A stretch of 64,000 nucleotides of DNA from JABMNT01 sp048262255 (GCA_048262255.1 JBLXFH010000001.1:744001-808000); one strand, 5' to 3'. Positions 48,800 to 57,915 are shown, counted from the stretch's first letter. Notes: a model not told the origin generated them from the sequence alone. A program made the numbers and translations.

Positions 48800-49158
48800 C
48801 GCCGGACAAAAAATATCGGGCGTGGGTTTTCGGCCTCAGTGCAGAGAGTCGGGCGGTCTGGCTGTTGCGGCTGAAAGGCTACCGGATCCTGGCGCGGCGC
48901 CATAAAACGCTGGTTGGTGAAATCGATGTGGTGGCGCGGCGCGGTGGGGTTTTGTGTTTTGTCGAGGTCAAGGGACGCACCGCCGCGATTGAAGAAACAC
49001 CGGTTTCCGGTCGCCAGATGCAACGTATCGCACGGGCGGCCCAGTCTTTTGTGCAAAGCGCACCGGATCTGCAGAGTCTGGACATGCGCTTCGATATCAT
49101 TCTGGTTCGCCCCCGCCACTGGCCGTTGCATGAGACCGACGTGTGGCGACCAACCTGA
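48796..49158 (+). CDS. yraN: YraN/UPF0102 nuclease-fold protein
   Basis: A 120-residue protein of the UPF0102 family with a PD-(D/E)XK-like core: AVWLLRLKGYRILARRHKT, VGEIDVVARRGGVLCFVEVKGR (D, E and K residues) at about 40-61. Function is unproven; nuclease activity is suspected. It starts with TTG overlapping the rsmI stop (TTGA), a pairing seen in many proteobacteria. A 110-base gap separates it from the BON gene. Confidence 0.88.
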   Translation: MTPDKKYRAWVFGLSAESRAVWLLRLKGYRILARRHKTLVGEIDVVARRGGVLCFVEVKGRTAAIEETPVSGRQMQRIARAAQSFVQSAPDLQSLDMRFDIILVRPRHWPLHETDVWRPT

Positions 49159-49268
49159 TCCTTACGAATTTTTCATGGGTTTGCCTTATAGCTTGCATGC
49201 AGACAGGCTTTTCATTTTTTCTGTCTGCGTTAAAATCCTGAACATTCAGATATTCGGAGTAAAAATTC

Positions 49269-49859
49269 ATGACACGCCCACCAAAAATTATCGCCCTGGT
49301 CTTTCTGCTGGCCTTACCGAACATGCTCGGTGGGTGCGCCAGCATGGTTGTCGGAGCCGGCGCTGCGGCGGGTGTTGCCGCCTTCGAGGAGCGTTCGTTC
49401 GCTGTACATGCAGAAGACACAACGCTAGCCACAAAAATCCGCTACAATCTGCTCGAATCGAAAGAGAAATTTGCGACCAATGTTGGCCTTGAAGTCTATG
49501 AGGGACGGGTCCTGATGACCGGCGTGGTGAAAACCGAAGAGATGCGGGCGGAAGCTCTGCGTCAGGCCTGGAAGGTCGAGGGTGTGAAAGACGTCTTTAA
49601 CGAATTGCAGATCGGCGATGCCGGTATTCAGGATTTCGCCAAGGACAGTTGGGTGACGACAAAGCTCAAATCGAAAATGACCATCGACAAGGACATTCTG
49701 GCCATCAATTATTCGGTGGAGACCGTTAACGGTATCGTTTACCTGATCGGCATTGCACAAAACCAGGCGGAAATCGACAAGGTGATCGCCCACGCTCGCA
49801 ACCTGGGTTATGTGAAACGGGTGATTTCCCATGTGCGGGTGAAGAAGGCGGCGGCTTGA
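49269..49859 (+). CDS. BON-domain lipoprotein
   Basis: A 196-residue lipoprotein with the lipobox LGGC (Cys23), followed by a short Gly/Ala linker and two BON domains (about residues 48-120 and 125-193). Visible BON features are TKIRYNLLESKEKFATNVGLEVYEGRVLMTG and TKLKSKMTIDKDILAINYSVETVNGIVYLIG. DolP/YraP-type double BON lipoproteins bind anionic phospholipids and support outer-membrane integrity; the LpoA-like and YraN neighbours match the yraM-yraN-yraP set of E. coli. It overlaps the SirB1 gene by TTGA. Confidence 0.9.
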   Translation: MTRPPKIIALVFLLALPNMLGGCASMVVGAGAAAGVAAFEERSFAVHAEDTTLATKIRYNLLESKEKFATNVGLEVYEGRVLMTGVVKTEEMRAEALRQAWKVEGVKDVFNELQIGDAGIQDFAKDSWVTTKLKSKMTIDKDILAINYSVETVNGIVYLIGIAQNQAEIDKVIAHARNLGYVKRVISHVRVKKAAA

Positions 49860-50692
49860 AGCCGCCACCCGATATCTGCGAAGCCCTGGTTGAACTGGGG
49901 CAAAATCCCAATGGCGTCGACCTTGCGGAAGGTGCACTGTTGCTGGCGACGGTTGACCGACCGGCGGTTCACCTGGACAGCTATCGCCGCCATATCGCTG
50001 CCCTGAGCAACGAGGTCAGCGCCTATATGAGCGGTTTGCGGGCTCCGCATGAGCTTGCCATATGTCACGAGGCCCTGGTTCAGGTTCTGTTTCGGCGCTA
50101 TGGCTATGTGGGTGCCGATGATTCTTTTGATGACCCGGAAGCGGCCAACCTGACTTATGTGATCGACCGGCGTTCCGGCCTGCCGGTGCTGCTGGGCCTG
50201 ATCTATATTCATGTGGCCCGCCAACAGGGATGGGCCGCCGAGGGGCTTAACTTTCCGGGACGGTTTTTCCTGCGCCTGGAAGTCAACTCGGAGCGTCTGA
50301 TTATGGACCCCTTCTGCGGTGGCGCGGAAGTCGCGCCGCAAGACCTGCGGGATATACTGAAAGCGTTGTCCGGGCATCATGCGGAATTACAGCCGGCTTA
50401 TTACGAGTCGGTTTCGGACCGGGAAATTCTGCTGAGAATTCAGAACAATATCCGCAACCGGTTGCTGCGCTCTGGCCGCGTTGAGGATGCCGTAGATGTG
50501 GTTGAGACCATGCTTTTATTTGCGCCCGATGCGGCGCATTTGTGGCGCGAATGCGGGATGATGCATGCGCGTATCGACAATGTGCCCGAAGCCATCGCCG
50601 CTCTGGAAAATTATCTGTCCTATGATAAAAGCAGTGACGGTCGCTACAGCGCCTCCAAGCTCTTGCAGGAACTCCGCCAACGTCTTAATTAA
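49856..50692 (+). CDS. SirB1-family transglutaminase-like/TPR protein
   Basis: A 278-residue soluble protein. It has the SirB1 transglutaminase-like domain (residues 60-180): LVQVLFRRYGYVGADDSFDDPEAANL, LTYVIDRRSGLPVLLGLIYI, and GLNFPGRFFLRLEV. The C-terminal tail contains TPR-like helices (AHLWRECGMMHARIDNVPEA). The classical Cys of transglutaminases is absent at the usual place, so catalysis is unlikely or uses other residues. The TTG start overlaps the BON gene stop. gshB follows 35 bases later. The function of SirB1 proteins is unknown. Confidence 0.85.
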   Translation: MKPPPDICEALVELGQNPNGVDLAEGALLLATVDRPAVHLDSYRRHIAALSNEVSAYMSGLRAPHELAICHEALVQVLFRRYGYVGADDSFDDPEAANLTYVIDRRSGLPVLLGLIYIHVARQQGWAAEGLNFPGRFFLRLEVNSERLIMDPFCGGAEVAPQDLRDILKALSGHHAELQPAYYESVSDREILLRIQNNIRNRLLRSGRVEDAVDVVETMLLFAPDAAHLWRECGMMHARIDNVPEAIAALENYLSYDKSSDGRYSASKLLQELRQRLN

Positions 50693-50727
50693 GACGTTCC
50701 GCATCTTTCAATACAAAGGAAAACACC

Positions 50728-51666
50728 ATGGCTGGACAGGTCGCCATTCAAATGGATCACGTCGAGACCATCGACATCGCCGGCGACAGCAGTTTCGTCA
50801 TGGGCCTCGAGGCGCAGCGCCGGGGCTATAAAATCTGGCATTACGAGCCGAAGGACCTGTCCTATAACGCCGGGCGTGTTTTGGCCCGGGCCCAGGAAAT
50901 GCAGTTGCGGCGCGAACACGGCAGTCATTTTACCCTGGGCGAAAAAACCACTCTTGATCTGGCCGATGTGGATGTGGTTTTGATGCGTCAGGATCCGCCT
51001 TTTGATATGTCCTATATCGCGGCCACCCATCTGCTTGATCTGGTCCATCCGAAAACTCTTGTGGTCAATGACCCCGCCGAGGTGCGCAATGCGCCGGAAA
51101 AAATGTTCATGCTGAAATATCCGGAATTTCTGGCACCTACAATGATCAGTAGCGATGCGCAGGCGATCCGTGAATTTCGGGAAGATCAGAAAGACATCAT
51201 TGTCAAGCCGCTGTTTGGTAACGGCGGCGCTGGCGTGTTTCATATTGGACCCGGTGATGAGAACCTGAACTCGTTGCTTGAAATGTTTGCCGGCATCAAC
51301 CGGGAACCCTTGATGGTGCAGCGTTATCTGCCCGATGTCCGCAAGGGCGACAAGCGGATTATCCTGATTGATGGCGTTGCGGTGGGCGCGACAAACCGGG
51401 TGCCGCAGGCTGGCGAGGCGCGTTCCAACATGCATGTGGGCGGCCGTGCGGAAAAGTCGGTTTTGACCAAGCGGGAGCATGAAATTTGCGAAGCCTTGGG
51501 CCCGGATCTGAAAGCGCGAGGACTAATTTTTGTCGGCATTGATGTGATCGGTGATTATCTGACCGAGATCAACGTGACCTCGCCGACCGGCCTGCAGGAA
51601 GTCAACGCCTTTGACGGGGTCTGTCTGGAAGCCGACATCTGGGATGCCATCGAGGCCCGCCTGTAA
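50728..51666 (+). CDS. gshB: Glutathione synthetase
   Basis: GshB joins glycine to gamma-glutamylcysteine using ATP. The 312-residue ATP-grasp enzyme shows VVLMRQDPPFDMSYIAATHLLD near residue 87, LVVNDPAEVRNAPEK, the ATP-binding IIVKPLFGNGGAGVFHI near 156, PLMVQRYLPDVRKGDKRIIL near 193, and the metal-binding end FVGIDVIGDYLTEINVTSPTG. AAAGGAAA precedes the ATG. Length matches the family. Confidence 0.97.
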   Translation: MAGQVAIQMDHVETIDIAGDSSFVMGLEAQRRGYKIWHYEPKDLSYNAGRVLARAQEMQLRREHGSHFTLGEKTTLDLADVDVVLMRQDPPFDMSYIAATHLLDLVHPKTLVVNDPAEVRNAPEKMFMLKYPEFLAPTMISSDAQAIREFREDQKDIIVKPLFGNGGAGVFHIGPGDENLNSLLEMFAGINREPLMVQRYLPDVRKGDKRIILIDGVAVGATNRVPQAGEARSNMHVGGRAEKSVLTKREHEICEALGPDLKARGLIFVGIDVIGDYLTEINVTSPTGLQEVNAFDGVCLEADIWDAIEARL

Positions 51667-51696
51667 TCAGCTCCCAAGGGGCTCGGTTGACGCCGG

Positions 51697-52209
51697 TCAG
51701 GAAGCGGTTTTAATCGGGGTTTCGGCGGCCTTGATAACGTCGATAAAGCAATCGCGGACGGTCATGGCGGTATCCGGTGTGGGGCGCGCTTCATAATGGG
51801 CGACGCTGCGCTGGCGGCTGTCCAGGGTTTCGTACATGAACAGATCGAGGGTGCAGCTTTTGACCCGGTACTGCCAGATTTCCGCCGGATCGTCGTTGCG
51901 TTTGAAGCCGGGCGCGCCAAGCAATGCCTCAACCTGATCCGCAATTAGGCCCTCAAGCACAGTGGGTTCTGGGTAGTTGCGTTTCGGTTTCGGTTCAACC
52001 GGCGACGCTTTGGCGATCGTCACCGGCGGGGTTTCCACCGCCGGCACGGCGGTCTCCTGCGGAGCGGTTTTGACAAACCGTGACGCCGGTGCCGGTTTGA
52101 GTTCCTGGTTGGCGCCGCAGCCACCAAGGCCGAGAACGAGCATCAGGACGGTCACGACACTGGTTTGCGCCCGGCCGCGCGGGGTATGCGATCTAAATCG
52201 AGGTGTCAA
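51697..52209 (-). CDS. Putative lipoprotein of unknown function
   Basis: A 170-residue protein with a long basic N-terminus, hydrophobic segment and lipobox (LVLGLGGC, Cys31). About 50 residues of Pro/Ala/Val/Thr-rich linker follow, then a compact C-terminal domain: LIADQVEALLGAPGFKRNDDPAEIWQYRV and KSCTLDLFMYE. The pattern of a short helix followed by LLG-x-P...WQYR and C-x-L-x-L-F resembles SmpA/OmlA-like beta-barrel accessory domains. The Cys in SCTLDLF may pair with that in RDCFIDVI. I do not name a family. It lies five bases after the bactofilin gene. Confidence 0.7.
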   Translation of the reverse strand: MTPRFRSHTPRGRAQTSVVTVLMLVLGLGGCGANQELKPAPASRFVKTAPQETAVPAVETPPVTIAKASPVEPKPKRNYPEPTVLEGLIADQVEALLGAPGFKRNDDPAEIWQYRVKSCTLDLFMYETLDSRQRSVAHYEARPTPDTAMTVRDCFIDVIKAAETPIKTAS

Positions 52210-52214
52210 CGGAC

Positions 52215-52787
52215 TTAGGCCGCGCTTCCGTCCGTGGGTTTTATCGGGGCCGGATCGCTGCTGTCGAGGGTGCGCATGTCGCCGGAAATTTCACCGCCCG
52301 ATTCAATGACAATACGGCCATAGCGAATGGTTCCGGAAATCTGGCCGCCAGCCCGCACGACAAGGCGGTCACGGGCAATCAGTTCGCCCTCGAAACGGCC
52401 GGAAATATCGGCCTCTTCCACATCTGCATTGCCTTTGAAGTGCCCGCTCTGGCTGACTTCAATGGCCCGGGCACCGGGCAGACTGACTTCCACATGGCCT
52501 TCAACGACCAGCTTGTCGCATGCCGTAATTTCACCGGACAGGCGAATATCACGACCGACAACCAGACATTTGCTGTCGTTATCGCTGCCCATGGGCCGAT
52601 CCATGCGCCGCGGCGTCATGCCGGCGATATCAGGGACCCGGCGCGGCACGTCGGGCTGGTAGGTGGTTGCCGTTGGCGGTTTTGAGGCGACATGTGAGCC
52701 TTTGCGTGAGAAGGGCTTCAGGGGCGGAGCCGCCATGTCCTGCTGGGGGCTAACGGGGGGGACGTCGTCTTTTTTCTTCCCAAACAT
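52215..52787 (-). CDS. Bactofilin (polymer-forming cytoskeletal protein)
   Basis: A 190-residue bactofilin, which polymerises without nucleotide and scaffolds wall-modifying enzymes or appendages. The beta-helical DUF583 core spans residues about 70-175: LVVGRDIRLSGEITACDKLV, VEGHVEVSLPGARAIEVSQS, GHFKGNADVEEADISGRFEG, LIARDRLVVRAGGQISGTI, RIVIESGGEISGDM. Flanking tails are disordered, with Pro-rich and basic parts. It is followed by a lipoprotein gene and preceded by an EI24 membrane gene on the same strand. No M23 peptidase, its frequent partner, is adjacent. Confidence 0.93.
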   Translation of the reverse strand: MFGKKKDDVPPVSPQQDMAAPPLKPFSRKGSHVASKPPTATTYQPDVPRRVPDIAGMTPRRMDRPMGSDNDSKCLVVGRDIRLSGEITACDKLVVEGHVEVSLPGARAIEVSQSGHFKGNADVEEADISGRFEGELIARDRLVVRAGGQISGTIRYGRIVIESGGEISGDMRTLDSSDPAPIKPTDGSAA

Positions 52788-52803
52788 TTCAAAATTCCCT
52801 CAT

Positions 52804-53493
52804 TTACGAATTGGTTTGAACAGCCTGGGCAGGGCTGCCCTGCCGCCAGGTCTGGAATAAGTGGATCATTGCCGCAGTCGCGATGATCGGTGTGATTAAG
52901 TTGAGAACCGGAACGGTCAGCAAAAAGGCAAAGACCACACCGACCATCAGCAATTGCCACTGGTTGGCTTTGCGGATGACCCTGGCCTCTTCAGCAGACA
53001 GACGGCGATGCGCCACCAGTTCGAAATATTCGCGGCTGAGAAGATATCCGTTGACCCCGTAAAACAGGATCGGGAAAAGCGGCCCCAGCAGCAAAAAGGG
53101 CAGCATCAGGATGTTCAGAAGAACAAAGACGCCGAGAAACTTGAGTGATGAAATCAGGTTTTCGGAAAGCGGCGGACCGTCTGTTTTTGGTAGGCCCGGA
53201 TAGTGGCGAGCTTCGACGCAATCGGCAATCTGATCGAGAAACAGACCGACCACGGAACTGACAACGCCGGGAAACAGAAACCAGGTCAGGACTGCCGTCG
53301 CCAGTCCGCCGAGCAGATCAACAGCGGTTTCCAGCCAGCCCCATTGGAAAAAGGCCGTATGCGTGAGTACGTAGGCAATCCCCGACCACAACCCGATGAA
53401 GACGACGATGGACAGGCCAATGCACAGCAGCAGGATTTGCCGGGTGGCCTTGTCATTTAACTGAGATACACCTTTAGAAAGTGCATTTAACAT
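52804..53493 (-). CDS. EI24/CysZ-like membrane protein
   Basis: A 229-residue protein with five or six predicted helices. The family pattern is visible: GLATAVLTWFLFPGVVSSVVGLFLDQIADCVEARHYP near residue 70, then a hydrophilic loop, LISSLKFLGVFVLLNILMLP, LFYGVNGYLLSREYFELVAHRR, and the last pair of helices. CysZ imports sulfate in E. coli, but many EI24 homologues have no proven substrate. It lies 16 bases upstream of the bactofilin gene on the same strand. The 279-base region upstream (53494-53772) is AT-rich and holds divergent promoters. Confidence 0.8.
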   Translation of the reverse strand: MLNALSKGVSQLNDKATRQILLLCIGLSIVVFIGLWSGIAYVLTHTAFFQWGWLETAVDLLGGLATAVLTWFLFPGVVSSVVGLFLDQIADCVEARHYPGLPKTDGPPLSENLISSLKFLGVFVLLNILMLPFLLLGPLFPILFYGVNGYLLSREYFELVAHRRLSAEEARVIRKANQWQLLMVGVVFAFLLTVPVLNLITPIIATAAMIHLFQTWRQGSPAQAVQTNS

Positions 53494-53682
53494 GCAGATA
53501 TTGCTCGCTTAAATACTAAAACTTAAAGAAGTACATGAAGGCCGTCCAGGCTTCCTAGTCTCAAGATAAATACTTAAAATTAGGTTATTACAAGACAGAT
53601 AAAATAGCGATCTGAGCCGAGTTCAATAACATACTGAAAATAAGGCATAAAAATGGCACGGCAAGGGGTTTGTGCGGAATGC

Positions 53683-53710
53683 TTGTGAGCCAGTTGATCC
53701 TGAGTATACT
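53683..53710 (+). promoter_or_regulatory. Candidate promoter of the PfkB kinase gene
   Basis: TTGTGA (53683-53688), a 16-base spacer and TATACT (53705-53710) form a sigma-70-like promoter with a good -10. It would start RNA about 55 bases before the ATG at 53773. The AT-rich stretch 53500-53640 upstream contains AAATACT twice but no gene that I can support. Confidence 0.4.
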
Positions 53711-53772
53711 GCGCGCCGCCGACCGCCTTTTATTTGAAACTGATTGCTGTCCCAGAGACACAGGAGACTTTT

Positions 53773-54774
53773 ATGGATAAACCCCGTTTTGACGTATTGG
53801 GTATTGGCAATGCCATTATCGACGTCATTGTCCAGACGGACGACGCCTTCCTGCAGGACAATGGTCTGGTCAAGGGGGCCATGAGCTTGATCGATTCGGA
53901 TGCCGCGCAAGCGCTTTATGAAAAATGCGGCCCGGCGGTCGAGTGTTCGGGTGGGTCGGCCGGCAACACCATCAGCTGTCTGGCGTCGCTGGGCGCACAA
54001 GCGGCCTATGTGGGCAAGGTTTTTGATGATCAGTTGGGCCGTGTCTTCGCGCATGACATCCGGTCCATGGGTGTTCACTTCGAGACCGCGCCAGCGGTTG
54101 ACGGGCCGCCGACCGCGACCTGTCTGGTTCTGGTTACACCGGATGCGGAGCGCACCATGCAGACGTTTCTTGGCGCCTGTGTCGGGCTGGGCCCGGATGA
54201 TATCGATGAAGAAGCCGTTACAGCGTCGGCCGTGACCTATATGGAAGGGTATCTCTGGGACCCCGAAGACGCCAAAGCCGCCTTTTTGAAAGCATCGGCC
54301 ATCGCCCATGAGGCGGGCCGCGATGTTTCTCTCAGCTTGTCCGATCCGTTCTGTGTCGATCGTCACCGTACCGAGTTCCGTGATCTCGTCAGTAATCACG
54401 TCGATATCCTGTTTGCCAATGAAGATGAAATCAAATCGCTCTATGAAGTATCGAGTTTCGACGAAGCGCTGCAGGCCGTGCGGGGGCAATGCAAAATTGC
54501 GGCCCTGACACGCAGCGAAAAAGGCTCGGTTGTTGTGACAGCGGACGAGGTCCATGTCGTTGACGCCGATCCGGTTGCCAAGGTGGTTGATACCACGGGT
54601 GCCGGTGATGCCTATGCCGCCGGCTTCCTGCATGGTTATACGCAGGGCCGGGATATGGCGACGGCGGCGCGCATGGGCGGCATTTGCGCGGCGGAAGTGA
54701 TTTCACACGTCGGCGCGCGCGCCCAAACCAGCCTGAAAGACTTAATCGCCGGGAAACTCGGCGCCTCCTTATAA
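53773..54774 (+). CDS. PfkB-family carbohydrate/nucleoside kinase (adenosine kinase-like)
   Basis: A 333-residue ribokinase-fold kinase. The start RFDVLGIGNAIIDVIVQTDD, the substrate-binding SGGSAGNTISCLASLGAQAAYVGKV near residue 55, the mobile-lid ESxxT equivalent, VTYMEGYLWDP near 155, and the signature DTTGAGDAYAAGFLHGYTQG near 275 (catalytic Asp) are all present. The N-terminal GNAIID and the YLWD motif fit the adenosine kinase/sugar kinase group common in alphaproteobacteria. The substrate is not proven. I chose ATG 53773 with AGGAGA upstream. typA follows 32 bases downstream. Confidence 0.88.
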   Translation: MDKPRFDVLGIGNAIIDVIVQTDDAFLQDNGLVKGAMSLIDSDAAQALYEKCGPAVECSGGSAGNTISCLASLGAQAAYVGKVFDDQLGRVFAHDIRSMGVHFETAPAVDGPPTATCLVLVTPDAERTMQTFLGACVGLGPDDIDEEAVTASAVTYMEGYLWDPEDAKAAFLKASAIAHEAGRDVSLSLSDPFCVDRHRTEFRDLVSNHVDILFANEDEIKSLYEVSSFDEALQAVRGQCKIAALTRSEKGSVVVTADEVHVVDADPVAKVVDTTGAGDAYAAGFLHGYTQGRDMATAARMGGICAAEVISHVGARAQTSLKDLIAGKLGASL

Positions 54775-54806
54775 TCCTGTGTAATACCGTTAGGGCCACA
54801 CACGCA

Positions 54807-56645
54807 ATGACAACGCAATTAAGAAACATCGCCATTATCGCACACGTCGATCATGGTAAAACAACTCTGGTCGACCAGCTGTTCCGCCTGAGTGGCATGT
54901 TCCGTGACAACCAGCGCGTTGAAGAGCGCGCCATGGACTCCAACGAGCTGGAGCGTGAACGCGGCATTACCATTCTGGCGAAATGCACCAGCGTTGAATG
55001 GAAAGACACCCGCATCAATATCGTCGATACCCCGGGTCACGCCGATTTTGGCGGTGAGGTCGAGCGTATTCTGAGTATGGTCGATGGCGTGTTGCTATTG
55101 GTTGACGCCTCCGAAGGGCCGATGCCGCAAACCAAGTTTGTCACCATGAAGGCGCTGGCACTGGGCCTCAAGCCGATTATCGTGGTCAACAAGGTCGACA
55201 AACCGGAAGGCCGTCCCTATGAAGTTCAGGACGAGGTTTTTGAGTTGTTTACGGCGCTCGATGCCAGCGACGACCAGCTCGACTTCCAAACGGCTTTCGC
55301 TTCGGCCAAAAACGGCTGGGCCGGGCTGACCCCGGAGGATTCCGATAACAACATGGACGCACTGTTTGATCTGATTGTCGAACATGTTCCGGCACCGAAA
55401 GGAAATCCCGACGCGCCGTTCTCCATGCTGGCGACAACACTGGCCGCCGACCCCTATCTGGGCCGTATTCTGACCGGCCGCATCACGTCCGGCGTTGTCA
55501 CACCAAACATGACGGTCAAGGCCCTGAACCGGGAAGGTGAACTGATTGAGCAGGGCCGGATTTCCAAACTGCTGGCCTATCGCGGGCTGGAGCGGGTCGC
55601 CATCGAGCGGGCCGAAGCGGGCGACATCGTGGCAATTGCCGGCCTGCCGACAGCGACGGTTGCCGACACGATTTGTGCCATTGAAGTGGAACAGCCGCTG
55701 GACGCCCAACCGGTTGATCCGCCGACCCTCGCCATGACATTTGCCATCAATGATTCGCCGTTTGCCGGTCAGGAAGGCAAAAAAGTCACCTCGCGCATGA
55801 TCCGCGACCGTCTGATGCGGGAAACCGAAAGCAATGTGGCGATCAAGGTCACGGAAGCCGAAGGCAAGGATGCCTTTGAAGTGGCCGGGCGTGGCGAATT
55901 GCAGTTGGGCGTATTGATTGAGCAAATGCGCCGCGAAGGTTTCGAGCTGTCGATCAGCCGGCCACGGGTTTTGTTCCGGGAAAACCCGGAAACCGGGGTT
56001 CTTGAAGAACCCATCGAGGAAGTGCAGATCGATGTGGACGACGAATTTTCAGGCATTGTCGTGGAAGCCATGAGCTTGCGCAAAGGCAAGATGACGGAAA
56101 TGCGCCCGTCTGGTGGCGGCAAGGTGCGGCTGACGTTCCTGGCCCCGGCGCGCGGCCTAATCGGTTATCATGGCGAGTTTCTGACGGAAACCCGCGGCAC
56201 CGGGATCATGGCCCGGATCTATCATTCCTATGGGCCGCATATGGGCCCGATTCCCGGCCGTCGCAATGGCGTGCTGATTTCCAACGCCACAGGCAAAAGC
56301 AACGCTTACGGCCTGTTTGGCCTGGAAGGTCGGGGGCCGCTGTTCATCGGTAACGCCGTGCAGGTTTATGAAGGCATGATCATCGGCGAGCACAGCCGGG
56401 GCAATGATCTGGAAGTGAACCCGCTGAAAGCCAAGCAGCTAACCAATATCCGGGCTTCCGGAACGGATGAATCAATCCGACTGACGCCGCCGCGTCGGAT
56501 ATCTCTTGAGCAGGCCATCGCCTATATTGAGGATGACGAACTGGTGGAGGCGACACCGACCATGCTGCGTCTTCGCAAAAAGCATCTGGACCCGCATGAA
56601 CGCAAACGTCAGTCTCGGGCTGCCGAAAAAGCGACGGCGAGTTGA
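54807..56645 (+). CDS. typA: TypA/BipA ribosome-associated GTPase
   Basis: TypA is a translational GTPase that supports ribosome assembly and stress response. The 612-residue protein shows G1 IIAHVDHGKTTLVD near residue 8, G2 ERGITI, G3 DTPGHADFGGEVER near 73, G4 NKVDKP near 127, then the beta-barrel and EF-G-like domains (GRGELQLGVLIEQMRREGFEL; VDDEFSGIVVEAMSLRKG), and the BipA C-terminal domain (RGTGIMARIYHSYGPHMGPI). I start at ATG 54807; the frame is open upstream but overlaps the kinase gene. Confidence 0.97.
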   Translation: MTTQLRNIAIIAHVDHGKTTLVDQLFRLSGMFRDNQRVEERAMDSNELERERGITILAKCTSVEWKDTRINIVDTPGHADFGGEVERILSMVDGVLLLVDASEGPMPQTKFVTMKALALGLKPIIVVNKVDKPEGRPYEVQDEVFELFTALDASDDQLDFQTAFASAKNGWAGLTPEDSDNNMDALFDLIVEHVPAPKGNPDAPFSMLATTLAADPYLGRILTGRITSGVVTPNMTVKALNREGELIEQGRISKLLAYRGLERVAIERAEAGDIVAIAGLPTATVADTICAIEVEQPLDAQPVDPPTLAMTFAINDSPFAGQEGKKVTSRMIRDRLMRETESNVAIKVTEAEGKDAFEVAGRGELQLGVLIEQMRREGFELSISRPRVLFRENPETGVLEEPIEEVQIDVDDEFSGIVVEAMSLRKGKMTEMRPSGGGKVRLTFLAPARGLIGYHGEFLTETRGTGIMARIYHSYGPHMGPIPGRRNGVLISNATGKSNAYGLFGLEGRGPLFIGNAVQVYEGMIIGEHSRGNDLEVNPLKAKQLTNIRASGTDESIRLTPPRRISLEQAIAYIEDDELVEATPTMLRLRKKHLDPHERKRQSRAAEKATAS

Positions 56646-56700
56646 TTGGTGCCTGAAGGGATCGCTTGAGCAGGGCCTATCCGGCGGGTAGGCTCGCGCC

Positions 56701-57915
56701 ATGACACGAACAGATTTCTCCAATGCTGGTGCTGTGACCGTCGAAAGCAACGCGTTCTGGCGCTGCTTTCCGGCGGGCATGCGCAAACGCTGGTGGCTGT
56801 TCCGCCCCATTGATCTTTTGTGTCGCTATCTGCCGGTTTTCAAACGCCGTCGGGGGCTTGCGGTCATCCGCATGGACGGCATTGGCGATATGGTGCTGTT
56901 TCGCCGGGCGCTGGACCACTATGCCGAAGCTTTTGATGTCGATAAATCCGAGATCACGGTGATCGGCTGCGCCAGCTGGCAATCGATTGCGGATACGGTC
57001 TTTGCCGGGTTCCGGGTGATTGCCATCAACGAGCACGCTTACGCCAAAAAACCTTTATACCGGTTCCGAATCAATGGCATGATGCGCCAGTTGGCCCCGG
57101 AAATTGTGGTTTCCGACGCCTTTTTCCGGCGCGCCCTCATGGCCGACAGTCTGGTCTGGGTGACGGGAGCGCCAAAGACCTATGTTTCATACCCTTATGT
57201 CAACGAGCCGACACGGGCCGAGTTCACTTATTATCTGAGCCAGTGCACGGCGATTGTCGATACCGGCTCCTATCCGACCCATGAGATCGCCCGTCATGCC
57301 GCTTTCATTGCGCATTTTACAGGTCGCCCCTTGGCGCCGACGGCGCCCAAACTGGCCTGGCGTAATGCCCCACCGGACCTGACGGCGGGTGGGCCCTATG
57401 TGGTGTTGAATCCGGGCAGCAATGAATATGGCCGGCGCTGGCCATTGACAGCCTATATCGGTCTTGCCAACTGGCTCGTGGAGCAGGGTCAACGTGTGGT
57501 GTTTGTCGGCAAGGCCGATGAAAAGGCCGACCAGGATTTAATCGCTGAAGCGGCCGATGCCATAACGATTATCGACAGGACCGGCAAAACCGATCTGGCG
57601 GGTCTGATGGATATTCTGAAACATGCCGCCCTGGTCGTCAGCAACGATACCGGGCCCCTGCATCTGGCTATCGGGCTGGGCGCACCCACCGTGGGAATTG
57701 TCGGCGGCGGGCATTTCGAGAGTTTTGTGCCCTACCCTGAACAGGCGACACCCGACCATGTGCGATTTGTTTATGAAAAAATGGACTGTTACCACTGCTT
57801 CTGGCGTTGCCACAAACGCACCGACCCGAAAGCCGCGTTCCCCTGTGTGGCGGCAGTCACGCCGGCACAGGTGCAAGAGGCCTGCACCGTTTTGCTGAAA
57901 GGTTCGGCACAATGA
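56701..57915 (+). CDS. GT9-family glycosyltransferase (heptosyltransferase-like)
   Basis: A 404-residue transferase like those that add heptose or related sugars to the lipopolysaccharide core. The N-terminal domain has LAVIRMDGIGDMVLFRRALDH near residue 53 (acceptor domain). The C-terminal domain has VVLNPGSNEYGRRWPLTAYIGL near 236 and the donor-site motif ALVVSNDTGPLHLAIGLGAPTVGIVGG near 310. There is a CYHCFWRCHKRTDP motif near 363, a Cys cluster that some GT9 members carry near the C-terminus. The acceptor is unknown. It overlaps the permease gene by ATGA and follows typA by 55 bases. Confidence 0.87.
   Translation: MTRTDFSNAGAVTVESNAFWRCFPAGMRKRWWLFRPIDLLCRYLPVFKRRRGLAVIRMDGIGDMVLFRRALDHYAEAFDVDKSEITVIGCASWQSIADTVFAGFRVIAINEHAYAKKPLYRFRINGMMRQLAPEIVVSDAFFRRALMADSLVWVTGAPKTYVSYPYVNEPTRAEFTYYLSQCTAIVDTGSYPTHEIARHAAFIAHFTGRPLAPTAPKLAWRNAPPDLTAGGPYVVLNPGSNEYGRRWPLTAYIGLANWLVEQGQRVVFVGKADEKADQDLIAEAADAITIIDRTGKTDLAGLMDILKHAALVVSNDTGPLHLAIGLGAPTVGIVGGGHFESFVPYPEQATPDHVRFVYEKMDCYHCFWRCHKRTDPKAAFPCVAAVTPAQVQEACTVLLKGSAQ

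Noticed and set aside
53500..53640. AT-rich stretch with AAATACT twice and TTAA half-sites, possible CtrA sites or a small RNA
   Set aside because: Spacing does not match TTAA-N7-TTAA on both halves, and no terminator or conserved core marks an RNA.
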